Counted from the first letter of the stretch, positions 17,024 through 26,574 are shown. The stretch is DNA of 64,000 nucleotides from Clostridiaceae bacterium (GCA_910575435.1 CAJTGI010000002.1:248001-312000); one strand, 5' to 3'. Numbers and translations: made by a program. The notes: a model not told the origin generated them from the sequence alone.

Positions 17024-19369
17024 GTGAAAGCTGAATTGAAGAAAAATAGCATTAACCAAATTATAAAAGGGATGAACATATTCGAGGCCGGAGATGCAGT
17101 GACCGAGATCGGCTTGGTGATTAAGGGGAGGGTGCGCATTCAGGCAGAAGGCGTCAATCTTATGGTGGGCTCGGGAAATTTTCTGGGCCTATGCGATTTG
17201 GATGGCGGCGTGCACAGCGTCACATACGTGGCAGAGACGAATCTTGCCGTGTATTCCTTTGCATCAGCCGGGATGCAGGGCACGGTAGCTGCTCTGATAA
17301 AGGCGAAAAAAGACTATGCGCCGCTGATGGTTTCCACCCTTTGCAAATATATACGAGAATTATATAAGATATACAGCGAATTGGAACAGGGCAGCAGCCG
17401 TCTGTGGAAATTTATCACCGATTCTTATCAGACATACCAGAACATTGGTAAGAATACGGGCATTACCGTGATGGCGCTGCGGGGTATAGAGGATTTGGGG
17501 GAATATCAGCCAGGGGCATCGGAAGATCAGGAGAAGGTGGAGTATTACAGAGCTTGTGCAGAGATTCCGCCAGAGGTTCAGAAGGCATATTTTAGTTGTA
17601 GCGGCATCATTACGATGTACCACATCAAAGAACAGGCGGCTCTGGTGGGAGAATTGATATCCCGCTGCAAGAATAGGGCGGAGTATTTAAGATCCTTGGC
17701 TGACTTGATTATTTTAAACGATAAGAGTTTGTACCATAGCGTGCTGCAGCAGGTGACAATGCTCCAGAGAGTGGGGGAAAATGCGGCAGAGGCATCTTCT
17801 CTTTTTGATGATGTCATTGATCAAATCAATTCTTTGGAAAATCTTCTGCTGGACCGGGCGGGCATTGACCTGCAGATAGATCATGATTTTATGGAACAGG
17901 CTTACTACCAGCTTCTCAGTGGCGGAGGGAGCAATTCCAACAACGCCAAGCTGGCGGATGGAGATATTGCCTTGGTGGAGCACAATTTTGTGGATGTGGG
18001 TGAGCTTTCCGGGGCGCTGGATACCATATTGGATTACGGAGAGCTGGATGGCGAGCAGCAGCAGTCATTCCGGGAGTATATCCAGTCATTTATAGACATG
18101 CAGGATAAGTTTGCCACAGATGATGAGGCCAGGACATTGAGGCGCAATATCATCAAGACATACTATGACCTATATCAAAAGGTATTTTTGAAGGATTATC
18201 AGTCATCGGAGGATACGCCTCTGGTTATTGATTTGTTCTTGCGGTATGGTTTTCTCAGTGAGAAGCTGGTGACTGACAGCATCATGGAGGAGCTTCTTGG
18301 CCTGGACACCTCCCATTCCGGCATGGGAGCATGCTCCGTATATGACATGAAGGAGTGGCTCACCTTGATTATAAAAGGGGAGAAGGAGCCATCCAAGAGC
18401 GAGTTTGATTTGGACTATGACGAGAATCTGAGGGAGATGAAGAAGACGGGGCAGATTACGGCGGAGATGCAGCAGGAAATGTCCCATGACACCAATGCCA
18501 AGTTTGAATACGAGCTTCAAAATATGTTCAAAGTAAATCATAGGCTGATGTTTAGCCAGGCAACGGCCTTCGTTCCATTCATGTTCACGGAATGCTGCAC
18601 CAGTTCCATTGACCGCAGCTACCTGTCGAAGGATAAAGTGAACGCTACGATTCAGAGATTGAAGCAGATTGATTTTTCGGTATTTTACAGAGAATCCCTT
18701 TATTCCAAAGAAGGGAGCGCCTTTACCAAAGAATTTATTCAGGAAGAAGTTTATCCTGATATCGTAATGTTCCCGGGCTATGGCAATAAGGGCGTGATGT
18801 GGCAGGAAATCAGCGGCCGGAGAAGAAATTCCAAAGGGCGTTTCTTGCTTCCTATCTTTATGGAGGGAGAGCTGGATGCTGATATGATCAAGCTTTTGGG
18901 AAGATTCCGCTGGGAACTTTGCCGTACGATTCAGGGTTCTGCCTGGAATAATATCCAGATCAAATCCCTGACCAGCGAATATAGCGATTTTGTGCAGTTT
19001 TATAAAAAGAACAGGGAATTGTCAGAAGACAAGAAACAGAAACTGAAAATGCAGATTCAGAAGTGCCGTAACAACACGAGGGAAGTATTTGTGCAGGATT
19101 ATGAAAATTGGATTAAGCACGAGGCCAACGGAGGTTTGCTTTTGAGCAAGCCAGTCCGGGAGATTATGGCTACGTACTGTCCGTTTTCTAAGGAACTCCG
19201 GGAGAAAGTGGGCGAGCAGCCTATGTTCCGGGATGCCATGGCTAAGTTTATGCGGGAACGGGGCAAAAAGATAAAGGAATATGATTTGAAATTCAAGGTG
19301 TGGCAGAAGGATGATATTGAAGTGCCGGAGGAAATTTTGGAAACCAAGAGATTCTATATTGAATATTAA
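17024..19369 (+). CDS. Large protein with N-terminal cyclic-nucleotide-binding (Crp-like) domain
   Basis: A 781-residue soluble protein. Residues 12-115 fit the cNMP-binding beta-roll (IKGMNIFEAGDAVTEIGLVI, then a GRVRIQAEG turn and LGLCDLDGG). No DNA-binding HTH follows; instead there are more than 600 residues of mostly helical sequence of no family I know, including acidic helical stretches around residues 310-470. It is therefore not a Crp/Fnr transcription factor. It starts at GTG with GGAGGAG upstream, has its own promoter and a terminator right after it, so it is monocistronic. Confidence 0.7.
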   Translation: MKAELKKNSINQIIKGMNIFEAGDAVTEIGLVIKGRVRIQAEGVNLMVGSGNFLGLCDLDGGVHSVTYVAETNLAVYSFASAGMQGTVAALIKAKKDYAPLMVSTLCKYIRELYKIYSELEQGSSRLWKFITDSYQTYQNIGKNTGITVMALRGIEDLGEYQPGASEDQEKVEYYRACAEIPPEVQKAYFSCSGIITMYHIKEQAALVGELISRCKNRAEYLRSLADLIILNDKSLYHSVLQQVTMLQRVGENAAEASSLFDDVIDQINSLENLLLDRAGIDLQIDHDFMEQAYYQLLSGGGSNSNNAKLADGDIALVEHNFVDVGELSGALDTILDYGELDGEQQQSFREYIQSFIDMQDKFATDDEARTLRRNIIKTYYDLYQKVFLKDYQSSEDTPLVIDLFLRYGFLSEKLVTDSIMEELLGLDTSHSGMGACSVYDMKEWLTLIIKGEKEPSKSEFDLDYDENLREMKKTGQITAEMQQEMSHDTNAKFEYELQNMFKVNHRLMFSQATAFVPFMFTECCTSSIDRSYLSKDKVNATIQRLKQIDFSVFYRESLYSKEGSAFTKEFIQEEVYPDIVMFPGYGNKGVMWQEISGRRRNSKGRFLLPIFMEGELDADMIKLLGRFRWELCRTIQGSAWNNIQIKSLTSEYSDFVQFYKKNRELSEDKKQKLKMQIQKCRNNTREVFVQDYENWIKHEANGGLLLSKPVREIMATYCPFSKELREKVGEQPMFRDAMAKFMRERGKKIKEYDLKFKVWQKDDIEVPEEILETKRFYIEY

Positions 19370-19390
19370 TATGATATGAAAATGGTGAGA

Positions 19391-19435
19391 AAGGGAATGC
19401 GATAATATCCAAAAGATATTTTGCGTTCCCTTTTT
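19391..19435 (+). terminator. Intrinsic terminator
   Basis: AAGGGAATGCGATAATATC pairs with GATATTTTGCGTTCCCTT around CAAAA, followed by T-rich sequence. It lies 21 bp after the preceding stop. Confidence 0.85.
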
Positions 19436-19493
19436 AATTAATTGGAAGTTTTGCCAAATATATGACTGTGAAGGGCCCTGGCTTTTCTCCTGT

Positions 19494-20225
19494 TTAAATC
19501 CAGCCGCCATCCAGCGTGATTACTTGTCCGGTAAGATATTCGTTATTTTCATTAATCTGATAGGCCAGTTCTGCCACTTCCTGGGGGGTGCCCATGCGTC
19601 CTGCCGGGATTTCTTCTTCAATGGTAGCGATTTCTTCCGAAGAAAGGCAATGGTTCATATCTGTGTCGATCATGCCGCAGGCGATGGCGTTGACCTGGAT
19701 GCCGCTGGGAGCCAGTTCCTTTGCCAGCGCTCTCGTGAAAGCATTGATTGCGCCTTTGGTGGTGGAGTAGGCGACTTCCATGGAGGCACCCACCTTGCCC
19801 CAGACAGAGGAGATGGACAGAATCTTGCCAGAGTGCCGGGAGAGCATTTCCGGAATGGCGGATCGGCTGCAAAGGAAGACGGAGCGGAGATTGGCGGTGT
19901 GTATCCTGTCCCATTCCTCCGGGGCCATATCCTGCAAAAGCCCCATGTGGGAGATGCCGGCATTGTTTACCAGAACGTCTATCTGGCCATATTGGGAATG
20001 AATGGTCTGGAAAAACCGTTCGACATTTTTCTCGCTGCCCATGTCTCCGACGAAGGTGATGCATTTCGCTCCCAGTGCCTGGATTTCATCGGCTGTCTGG
20101 CGCAATTTTTCCTCTTGGGAATGGCAGCAGATAGCGATATGATAGCCTTTCTGCCCATATTTTATCGCAATAGCGCGACCGATGCCCCGGCTTGCCCCGG
20201 TGATAACGGCTACTTTCCTTTTCAT
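19494..20225 (-). CDS. Short-chain dehydrogenase/reductase, FabG/YmfI-like
   Basis: A 243-residue NAD(P)H-dependent oxidoreductase. TGASRGIG at residues 10-17 binds the cofactor, NNAG is at 87-90, and the catalytic Ser140, Tyr153 and Lys157 (YSTTK) are all present. It could be a second 3-oxoacyl-ACP reductase or an EF-P 5-aminopentanone reductase (YmfI); isolated from fab genes, the second is plausible but unproven. The start at 20225 has AGGGG upstream; the longer frame to 20369 runs into the promoter region of the divergent gene. Confidence 0.85.
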   Translation of the reverse strand: MKRKVAVITGASRGIGRAIAIKYGQKGYHIAICCHSQEEKLRQTADEIQALGAKCITFVGDMGSEKNVERFFQTIHSQYGQIDVLVNNAGISHMGLLQDMAPEEWDRIHTANLRSVFLCSRSAIPEMLSRHSGKILSISSVWGKVGASMEVAYSTTKGAINAFTRALAKELAPSGIQVNAIACGMIDTDMNHCLSSEEIATIEEEIPAGRMGTPQEVAELAYQINENNEYLTGQVITLDGGWI

Positions 20226-20285
20226 GTCTAAATATCCCCTTTCCTGTTCAAAATCTGTTGCTATTATAACATGGGCATCCTGCAC

Positions 20286-20314
20286 TTTACAGGGGTATTT
20301 TTTTTTGTTATAAT
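20286..20314 (+). promoter_or_regulatory. Promoter upstream of the LCP/LytR_C operon
   Basis: TTTACA at 20286-20291 and TATAAT at 20309-20314 with 17 bp between. The transcript would pass through the family A element before reaching the gene at 20563, giving a leader of about 240 nt. Confidence 0.7.
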
Positions 20315-20360
20315 GTAGCGTATTGGTAGTTACTGGAAACATAGCATGCAAGGTAAATCT

Positions 20361-20519
20361 TGTTGCCATTCACAGCTATTCATCCATCATGGGATAGACC
20401 TTCTGCCTTCGGCACAGATGTTGTTAAAGCAGCGGCGTCTGTCTATATTCCGTTTCGGTTCGTGCTGAACAGACGCCCGCCGAATGTCTAGCACCTTATG
20501 ATGGCTGTGAATAGTAACA
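20361..20519 (-). mobile_element. MITE-like element, family A copy 2 (reverse orientation)
   Basis: Ends are TGTTGCCATTCACAG and CTGTGAATAGTAACA. Read on the minus strand the interior gives GGTGCTAGACATTC, TTCAGCACGAACCGAAACGG, and a TGCCGAAGGCAGAAGG segment; the same ordered blocks occur in copy 3 at 26328. It sits in the leader of the next gene. I see no clear target duplication here, and the left end differs from the right at two positions, so it is probably older. Confidence 0.8.
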
Positions 20520-20562
20520 ATATAATGCATATGATATGGAAAATTAGGAGAAGACATATATT

Positions 20563-21846
20563 ATGAAGAAAAAAAATATTGCAAAGATGTTTTTTATAAG
20601 TTTGCTAAAGTCTTTGATCTGCATTGCCATTGTACTGGGAGTGGGGTTTATTAGTTATAAGATTTCATATTCTATTTTGTCAAAAGACGGAGGAATCGCC
20701 AATTCAGATGTAGATTCCCTGGCTGATATCAAGGCCGAAGCCACCACGGATGACATTTCCCGCAATTTAATATACGTGTCTGATGAAAAGAACAGGGTTA
20801 CCCATATTATGCTGGAAATCTGCAATAAGAAAACGCATAATATGGATTATGTAACGATTCCGGTGAAGGCAGACTACACGATTCCCTCTGTGATGTATCG
20901 GAAACTTTGTCAGGTGAATCAGGAGATTCCCCAGGTAATCCGCCTGGCGTCCCTGAAAAAGTATTTTAGCAGCGAAGATGATGCGTATGGATATGGCGTC
21001 CTGATTTTTGAGAAGATGCTGGGGACGGATATCAGTTATTATACTGCCATTGACCAGACCACCTATGAAAGCCAGTATGAGGAGAAGAAGGTGAAGGTGG
21101 CATATAAGACGAAAAGCGATATCAATAATACGCCGGGACCGGATGGTACTACGCCGGAGTCGAATACCACGCTTAAGACAAAATTAAACTTATCTATTCT
21201 CAGCGATTCCTATAAGAACCAGTTGCAGGATTTGGGCGGGGATGAGGAGAAGATTGCTGACTATATCAAGGATCAGTATGAGAGGGTTGCCTCCAATCTC
21301 ACCCAGTATAATAAAATAGGATATGTGGAAACCTATCAGAAATTGAATGTGAATTTGTATCACTACTGGGGGATTCCGTGTACTTATGCCGACAAGGTTT
21401 ATTCCATTGATGGAAAAGCGGCAAAAAAGGCATTGAAAGTACTGATTGACAATGATGTGACTTATACCCAGCCCCAGGATTTGTCTGTGCTGAACAGGAT
21501 TTCCGATCGCGGCGCCTCTTCCAGCAGCGTGTCTACAGCGGAACCTTCTGACGGGGATGGGGAGAAAAACAGTTCTAAGAAGTTAAAGATTCGCATTTTG
21601 AATGGCAGCCAGATTGCCGGGCTTGCTTCTGCTACGAAGCAGAGGCTGGAAGAGAAGGGATTCAAGATCGCGGATGTTGGAAACTATACGGATGAAACTT
21701 TGACTACCACGCGAATCGTGGTAAGCAAAAAAGGTCAAGGAGGGGATTTAGAGGAATATTTTGACGATCCGAAATTAACAGTAGGCGATGTGGCAGAGGG
21801 TTACGATATCGAGATTATTTTGGGAACCAGGGATGCCAATAGTTAG
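20563..21846 (+). CDS. LCP-like cell-envelope protein with LytR C-terminal domain
   Basis: A 427-residue protein anchored by one N-terminal membrane helix (about residues 12-33). A middle region (about 65-170, LIYVSDEKNRVTHIMLEICN) resembles part of an LCP (LytR-CpsA-Psr) domain but lacks the usual arginine-rich active site as far as I can see. The C-terminal 85 residues (LKIRILNGSQIAGLASATKQ onward) are a LytR_C domain. LCP proteins attach wall polymers to peptidoglycan. The following WecG/TagA-type gene 9 bp on supports a wall-polymer role. Confidence 0.75.
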   Translation: MKKKNIAKMFFISLLKSLICIAIVLGVGFISYKISYSILSKDGGIANSDVDSLADIKAEATTDDISRNLIYVSDEKNRVTHIMLEICNKKTHNMDYVTIPVKADYTIPSVMYRKLCQVNQEIPQVIRLASLKKYFSSEDDAYGYGVLIFEKMLGTDISYYTAIDQTTYESQYEEKKVKVAYKTKSDINNTPGPDGTTPESNTTLKTKLNLSILSDSYKNQLQDLGGDEEKIADYIKDQYERVASNLTQYNKIGYVETYQKLNVNLYHYWGIPCTYADKVYSIDGKAAKKALKVLIDNDVTYTQPQDLSVLNRISDRGASSSSVSTAEPSDGDGEKNSSKKLKIRILNGSQIAGLASATKQRLEEKGFKIADVGNYTDETLTTTRIVVSKKGQGGDLEEYFDDPKLTVGDVAEGYDIEIILGTRDANS

Positions 21847-21855
21847 GATAGGAAT

Positions 21856-22611
21856 ATGCAGACTTCAGTAAAAATAATGGACATTGACGTGGATATGATT
21901 TCCAATGATGTCTTTATACAGAAAATCAATGATTATCTGACCAATGAGAAGTTGCAGGTGATTTTCTTCGCATCTACGGAGATGCTGAACCGGGCCACTC
22001 AGAAGGCGGAATACCGGGAATTAGTTGAGATGGCGGAATTGTTCCTGCCAGGAGAAGAGGCACTGCTCAGTGCGCATCATGGGGAAGTGCTGGAGGCGGG
22101 AGATATGGTGGTGAGTTGTCGCAGTTTCGGGCTGGCGCTAGAAAAATTAAAGAAAGAAAATCGCACGATCTACATTGTCTCAAAAAGTGATCCTGATGTG
22201 GAACTCCTTGTGTCATATTGCAAGGAAATGCAGCCGGAATTGAAGATCGTTGGTTCTTGTGCCTATTCTGACGGCATGGACGATGTGGCCATCGTAAACG
22301 AGATTAATAGCCATGTGCCAGATTTCTTGCTGGTTGATTTGGAAGTGGGAGTGCAGGAGCAGTGGATTATGGATCATGTGTCCCTTTTGAATGCAAAGTT
22401 ATGCGTGGCCATCGGAGGCGTGGCGGGGTTGATTCTTTCCCGGCAGAAGAAAACGCCGGAATGGGTGGAGCGGTTCCACATGGGGGAACTGTACCGGAAG
22501 ATGGTAAAAGAGCAATATGTAAAAAAAGGTTTGCGGGCGCGTATATTTCGCAAGAAGGTTGTGCAATATAATAATATGACGGAAGAAGAGAGAGGAAAGA
22601 GTGAAAAATAA
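21856..22611 (+). CDS. WecG/TagA/CpsF family glycosyltransferase
   Basis: A 251-residue glycosyltransferase of GT26 type. Recognisable parts are the opening IDVDMISNDVFIQKINDYL, the FFASTEMLNRA block, and GGVAGLILSRQKKTPEWVER near the C-terminus, which matches the conserved G-x-G...R.P.W motif. TagA transfers ManNAc onto the undecaprenyl linkage unit of wall teichoic acid. The N-terminal catalytic block differs from the canonical T-x-N motif, so the sugar is uncertain. In one transcript with the LCP-like gene. Confidence 0.8.
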   Translation: MQTSVKIMDIDVDMISNDVFIQKINDYLTNEKLQVIFFASTEMLNRATQKAEYRELVEMAELFLPGEEALLSAHHGEVLEAGDMVVSCRSFGLALEKLKKENRTIYIVSKSDPDVELLVSYCKEMQPELKIVGSCAYSDGMDDVAIVNEINSHVPDFLLVDLEVGVQEQWIMDHVSLLNAKLCVAIGGVAGLILSRQKKTPEWVERFHMGELYRKMVKEQYVKKGLRARIFRKKVVQYNNMTEEERGKSEK

Positions 22612-22669
22612 TTTTTCAGAAATGAGGTAAATTATGAAAGACGGATAGTTTTACCGGTCAGGAGGAGAT

Positions 22670-23524
22670 ATGGGAAAGTTTTTGTTGGATATGGCGAAAA
22701 TCTTTCTTGGAACATTGTGTATGGCTCTGGCAGTCAATCTGGTGTACGAGCCTATGGGAATGGTGACAGGAGGGGTTTCGGGATTGGCAATCGTCATCAA
22801 GGAACTGACAGGGGATTTGGTTCCCGGCGGGATTCCGGTATGGCTGTCCAATATCACGATTAATTTGCCCATATTTGCTTTGGCGTACTTCGTAAAGGGG
22901 AAGCGGTTCCTGGCATACACATTTATGGCGAATATCATATTTACCGTGTTTTTGGGAACGCTACCTATCGTAGCGCTGCAGGAGAAGGATTACTTTTTAG
23001 CCGCGGTTACGGGAGGCATCCTGACAGGAGTGGGGTTGGGCATCGTATTTGCCACAGGCTACTCCACGGGGGGGACGGATCTTTTGGGGATTATCCTTCA
23101 CCAGTGGCGGAAGGAAATATCTGCGCCTACGATACTGTTCTTTATTGATGGCATGGTGATAGCCACGGGCATGTTCCTCTTTGGCGTATCCGTAAGCATT
23201 TACGCCATACTGGCGGTTTTTCTCACGTCAAAGGTGATGGACAGCATTTTGTCTGGTCTGAAGGTGGGAAAACAGATTTGGATAGTCTCGGAGAACTATG
23301 AGGAGATTAGCCAGGAAATTCTGGAAGAACTGGAAAGGGGCGTGACTTGCCTGGCTGGAAAGGGGATGTACAGTGGACGTGAGCGAAATGTTCTCCTGTG
23401 CGTTGTGGGAAGGCGGGAAGTGGTGAAAATCACTCGCCTGGTGCGCAGGATTGATCCTGATGCCTTTGTAATTCTTCAGGATGCCAGCGAGGTGATGGGC
23501 GAGGGATTCCAAAAAATTGAGTGA
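22670..23524 (+). CDS. YitT family membrane protein (DUF161 + DUF2179)
   Basis: A 284-residue protein with five or six membrane segments in residues 5-195, including the conserved FATGYSTGGTDLLGIILHQW segment, and a soluble C-terminal DUF2179 domain (about 205-284, with VTCLAGKGMYSGRERNVLLC). The family is widespread in Firmicutes; the transport substrate is unknown. It follows the glycosyltransferase by 58 bp with a GGAGGAG ribosome site. Confidence 0.88.
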   Translation: MGKFLLDMAKIFLGTLCMALAVNLVYEPMGMVTGGVSGLAIVIKELTGDLVPGGIPVWLSNITINLPIFALAYFVKGKRFLAYTFMANIIFTVFLGTLPIVALQEKDYFLAAVTGGILTGVGLGIVFATGYSTGGTDLLGIILHQWRKEISAPTILFFIDGMVIATGMFLFGVSVSIYAILAVFLTSKVMDSILSGLKVGKQIWIVSENYEEISQEILEELERGVTCLAGKGMYSGRERNVLLCVVGRREVVKITRLVRRIDPDAFVILQDASEVMGEGFQKIE

Positions 23525-23840
23525 AAAAGAAGAATCGTTGTGAAATATGACAATGATTTTATACTACAGGTAATTGTTTGTGAGTTTTCTACAGATTTTT
23601 TCTGGAGAACTTAAGAATTCATTGGAAGAATTGAACGAAAAAAAATTTATCTATACGGTTTGCACAAAAAGATTTTAATTTCTTTGGCTATTTGTGCTAT
23701 GGTCAAGCAGGGTTCTTTCGTGTACTATACTGTATAGAGAAAAGCGTAGTCTTTGACTGAATAAGTCTGCGGCTATAGCAATTAATGTCAGTGCCATATG
23801 GCTGGCGAAAAATAACAAATATTTCAGGAGGATACATACT
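23525..23840. other. AT-rich intergenic region before the sugar ABC ATPase gene
   Basis: No gene is evident in these 316 bp. TACTATACTGTATAGAG near 23718 contains a possible -10 element, but no convincing -35 is seen. AGGAGGATAC precedes the next start. Confidence 0.4.
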
Positions 23841-24959
23841 ATGGCAAGTTTATCTTTAAAAAACATTTGTAAGACTTATCCAAACGGATTCGAGGCAGTA
23901 AAGAACTTTAATTTGGATATTGCTGACAAGGAGTTTATCATTTTCGTAGGCCCTTCAGGCTGTGGAAAATCTACTACTCTTCGCATGATTGCGGGTCTGG
24001 AAGAGATTACAAGCGGCGAATTATGGATTGGAAATAATCTGGTGAATGATGTGGAGCCTAAGGACAGAGATATTGCGATGGTATTCCAGAATTACGCTCT
24101 GTATCCGCATATGACAGTTTATGACAACATGGCATTTGGTCTGAAATTAAGGAAAACTCCAAAGGATAAGATTGACAAACTGGTGAATGAGGCTGCAAGA
24201 ATCCTCGACATCGAGTCTCTCTTAGACCGCAAGCCGAAGGCTCTGTCCGGTGGTCAGCGTCAGCGTGTTGCCATGGGTCGTGCGATTGTCCGTAATCCTA
24301 AAGTCTTCCTGATGGATGAGCCTTTGTCAAACTTGGATGCGAAGCTCCGCGTGCAGATGCGTATTGAGATTTCAAAGATTCATCAGAGCCTGGAGGCAAC
24401 AATTATCTATGTAACCCATGACCAGACGGAGGCTCTTACCCTTGGTACCCGTATCGTGGTTATGAAGGATGGCATCATGCAGCAGGTTGCTTCTCCTATT
24501 GATTTGTATACAAAGCCATGCAATATCTTCGTTGCAGGGTTTATCGGTTCTCCTCAGATGAACTTCATCGACTGCAAGGCAGTGGGCGAGGGAAATGATG
24601 TGAAACTTCAGTTTGGCAAGTATGCTGTAAAACTTCCCGAAGGCAAGGCTGCTAAGCTGGTAGAGGGCGGCTATGTGGGCAAGAATGTGGTGCTTGGCAT
24701 TCGTCCCGAGGACGTGAAGGATGAGGAGATTTATATCAATGGTGGTACAGACAATGTGCTGGATGCCAAAGTCAGGGTGTATGAGATGCTGGGTGCAGAA
24801 GTATTCCTGTACCTGACGGTAGAGGGACATGAAAAGGATGTGACGGTTCGTGTGAATCCTCGTACGACGGCTCGTCCTGGCGATACGATTAAGATTGCTC
24901 TTGATACCAGCAAGATTCATATATTTGACAAGGAGTCTGAAAAGACGATTACAAATTAG
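23841..24959 (+). CDS. Carbohydrate ABC transporter ATPase, MsmK/MsmX/UgpC type
   Basis: A 372-residue CUT1-family ATPase. It has Walker A GPSGCGKST (37-45), the signature LSGGQRQR near 135, Walker B VFLMDEP, and a C-terminal TOBE/OB regulatory domain (about 240-370) containing GIRPEDV. No permease or binding protein is near. Firmicutes often have one such stand-alone ATPase that powers several sugar importers (MsmX in Bacillus); a shared role here is inference. Monocistronic with a strong terminator. Confidence 0.92.
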   Translation: MASLSLKNICKTYPNGFEAVKNFNLDIADKEFIIFVGPSGCGKSTTLRMIAGLEEITSGELWIGNNLVNDVEPKDRDIAMVFQNYALYPHMTVYDNMAFGLKLRKTPKDKIDKLVNEAARILDIESLLDRKPKALSGGQRQRVAMGRAIVRNPKVFLMDEPLSNLDAKLRVQMRIEISKIHQSLEATIIYVTHDQTEALTLGTRIVVMKDGIMQQVASPIDLYTKPCNIFVAGFIGSPQMNFIDCKAVGEGNDVKLQFGKYAVKLPEGKAAKLVEGGYVGKNVVLGIRPEDVKDEEIYINGGTDNVLDAKVRVYEMLGAEVFLYLTVEGHEKDVTVRVNPRTTARPGDTIKIALDTSKIHIFDKESEKTITN

Positions 24960-24990
24960 TGAGATATATTTGCTACCATTTTTGAATATT

Positions 24991-25021
24991 AAAACCAGAC
25001 AGCAATGCTGTCTGGTTTTTT
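24991..25021 (+). terminator. Intrinsic terminator of the ABC ATPase gene
   Basis: AACCAGACAGCAATGCTGTC then TGG: stem CCAGACAGC/GCTGTCTGG followed by seven T. Confidence 0.9.
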
Positions 25022-25056
25022 TGGTGAATATATACGATGGGGAAGGGGGAAATAAC

Positions 25057-25085
25057 TTTACATTTGGGCAAAATGATGATAGAAT
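25057..25085 (+). promoter_or_regulatory. Promoter of the PucR-type regulator
   Basis: TTTACA at 25057-25062 and TAGAAT at 25080-25085 with 17 bp between, 147 bp before the start codon. Confidence 0.55.
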
Positions 25086-25231
25086 AAATTTGTATGTGCT
25101 TTATCGTATGAAGAGATGAATGGCAGTGATTCGTAATGATGCATAAGGGGCAGAAGATTTTGTTTAAGCGCGCTTCGGAATATTCGACTGGAGAGTGAGG
25201 GAGAAGGAAAGAATAGCGTTGGAGGGATGAT

Positions 25232-26320
25232 ATGATTTCAAATCAGGTGTTGCAGACAACAATAGACGGGCTGAAAAATATAACCAGAATTGATATTTGC
25301 GTAATGGATACGGAGGGGAAAGCCCTTGCTACCACTATCAATAATGTGGAAGAATATGAGGAAGCAGTGATGGCTTTTGTGGATTCGCCGGCGGACAGCC
25401 AGGTACTGCAGGGATACCAGTTCTTTAAAGTATTTGACGAGCATCAATTGGAGTATGTGATTCTGGCAAAGGGAGATTCGGATGATGTGTACATGGTTGG
25501 GAAATTGGCAGCCTTCCAAATTCATAATCTCTTGATTGCCTACAAGGAGAGGTACGACAAGGATAATTTTATAAAGAATTTATTGCTTGACAATCTGCTG
25601 CTGGTGGATATTTATAATAGGGCGAAAAAGCTGCATATAGAGATTACGGCCAGGCGGGTAGTTTTTTTGATTGAGACCAAGTATGAGAAGGACACCAATG
25701 CGTTGGAGACTGTCAAGGGCCTTTTTGCAGGAAAGAAAAAGGACTTTATCACCCAGGTGGATGAGAAGAACATTATCGTGGTAAAGGAAATGCTGGAAAA
25801 CGAGACCTATGAGGATATGGAGAAGACGGCGAAGGTCATACTGGATATGCTGAACACGGAGGCTATGACTTCTGTCCATGTTTCCTATGGCACTATCGTG
25901 AATGAGATTAAGGACGTATCCCGGTCGTACAAGGAAGCCAAGATGGCATTGGACGTTGGGAAGATCTTTTACAGCGACCGCAATGTGATTGCCTATAGCA
26001 GTTTAGGAATCGGGCGGCTGATTTACCAGCTTCCCATGCCTCTGTGCAAAATGTTTATCAAAGAGATTTTTGGGGAGAAATCCCCGGATGATTTCGATGA
26101 CGAGACTATCGCTACCATCAATAAATTCTTTGAGAATAGCCTGAATGTGTCAGAGACTTCTAGGCAGCTGTATATCCATAGAAACACGCTGGTGTATCGT
26201 CTGGATAAGTTGCAGAAGAGTACCGGGCTGGATTTGAGAGTGTTTGATGATTCCATTACATTCAAGATCGCCCTCATGGTGGTGAAATACATGAAATATA
26301 TGGAGAATTTTGAATATTAA
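25232..26320 (+). CDS. PucR/CdaR-type transcriptional regulator
   Basis: A 362-residue regulator. The C-terminal 60 residues (FFENSLNVSETSRQLYIHRN onward) are the PucR-family HTH, which binds DNA in sugar diacid (CdaR) and purine regulators. The centre (about 150-250) fits the GGDEF-like linker domain of CdaR with VSYGTIVNEIKDVSRSYKEA. The N-terminus is a sensory region of unknown ligand. It follows the sugar ABC ATPase, so carbohydrate sensing is likely. GGAGGG precedes the start. Confidence 0.8.
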   Translation: MISNQVLQTTIDGLKNITRIDICVMDTEGKALATTINNVEEYEEAVMAFVDSPADSQVLQGYQFFKVFDEHQLEYVILAKGDSDDVYMVGKLAAFQIHNLLIAYKERYDKDNFIKNLLLDNLLLVDIYNRAKKLHIEITARRVVFLIETKYEKDTNALETVKGLFAGKKKDFITQVDEKNIIVVKEMLENETYEDMEKTAKVILDMLNTEAMTSVHVSYGTIVNEIKDVSRSYKEAKMALDVGKIFYSDRNVIAYSSLGIGRLIYQLPMPLCKMFIKEIFGEKSPDDFDDETIATINKFFENSLNVSETSRQLYIHRNTLVYRLDKLQKSTGLDLRVFDDSITFKIALMVVKYMKYMENFEY

Positions 26321-26327
26321 TTATTAA

Positions 26328-26574
26328 TGTTACTATTCACAGTCATAGAGAAAGAAAGATACTGGCTCGTCAAGCTTGCGTGTAAGAGACAGTTCGTTCT
26401 TTCTCTATGAACTGTGGAAGCTGTTCATCCCATCATAAGGTGCTAGACATCCAGTGGATGTCTGTTTAGCACGGACCGAAACGGAGTGTAGATAGCCAGA
26501 GTTGCGTTAGCAATGACCGATGCCGTAGGCAGCGGGGCTATCGCATGAGGGATGAATGGCTGTGAATAGTAACA
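26328..26574 (+). mobile_element. MITE-like composite element, family A copy 3 (longest)
   Basis: 247 bp with ends TGTTACTATTCACAG and CTGTGAATAGTAACA. It has two parts. The first is a hairpin closed by CATAGAGAAAGAA/TTCTTTCTCTATG. The second starts GCTGTTCATCCCATCATAAG, contains a perfect hairpin GTGCTA-GACATCC-AGT-GGATGTC-(TGTT)-TAGCAC, then CACGGACCGAAACGGAGTG, then ACCGATGCCGTAGGCAGCGG, and ends GGGATGAATGGCTGTGAATA. The second part is shared with copies 2 and 4. It follows the stop of the regulator gene by 7 bp. No open frame. Confidence 0.85.
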
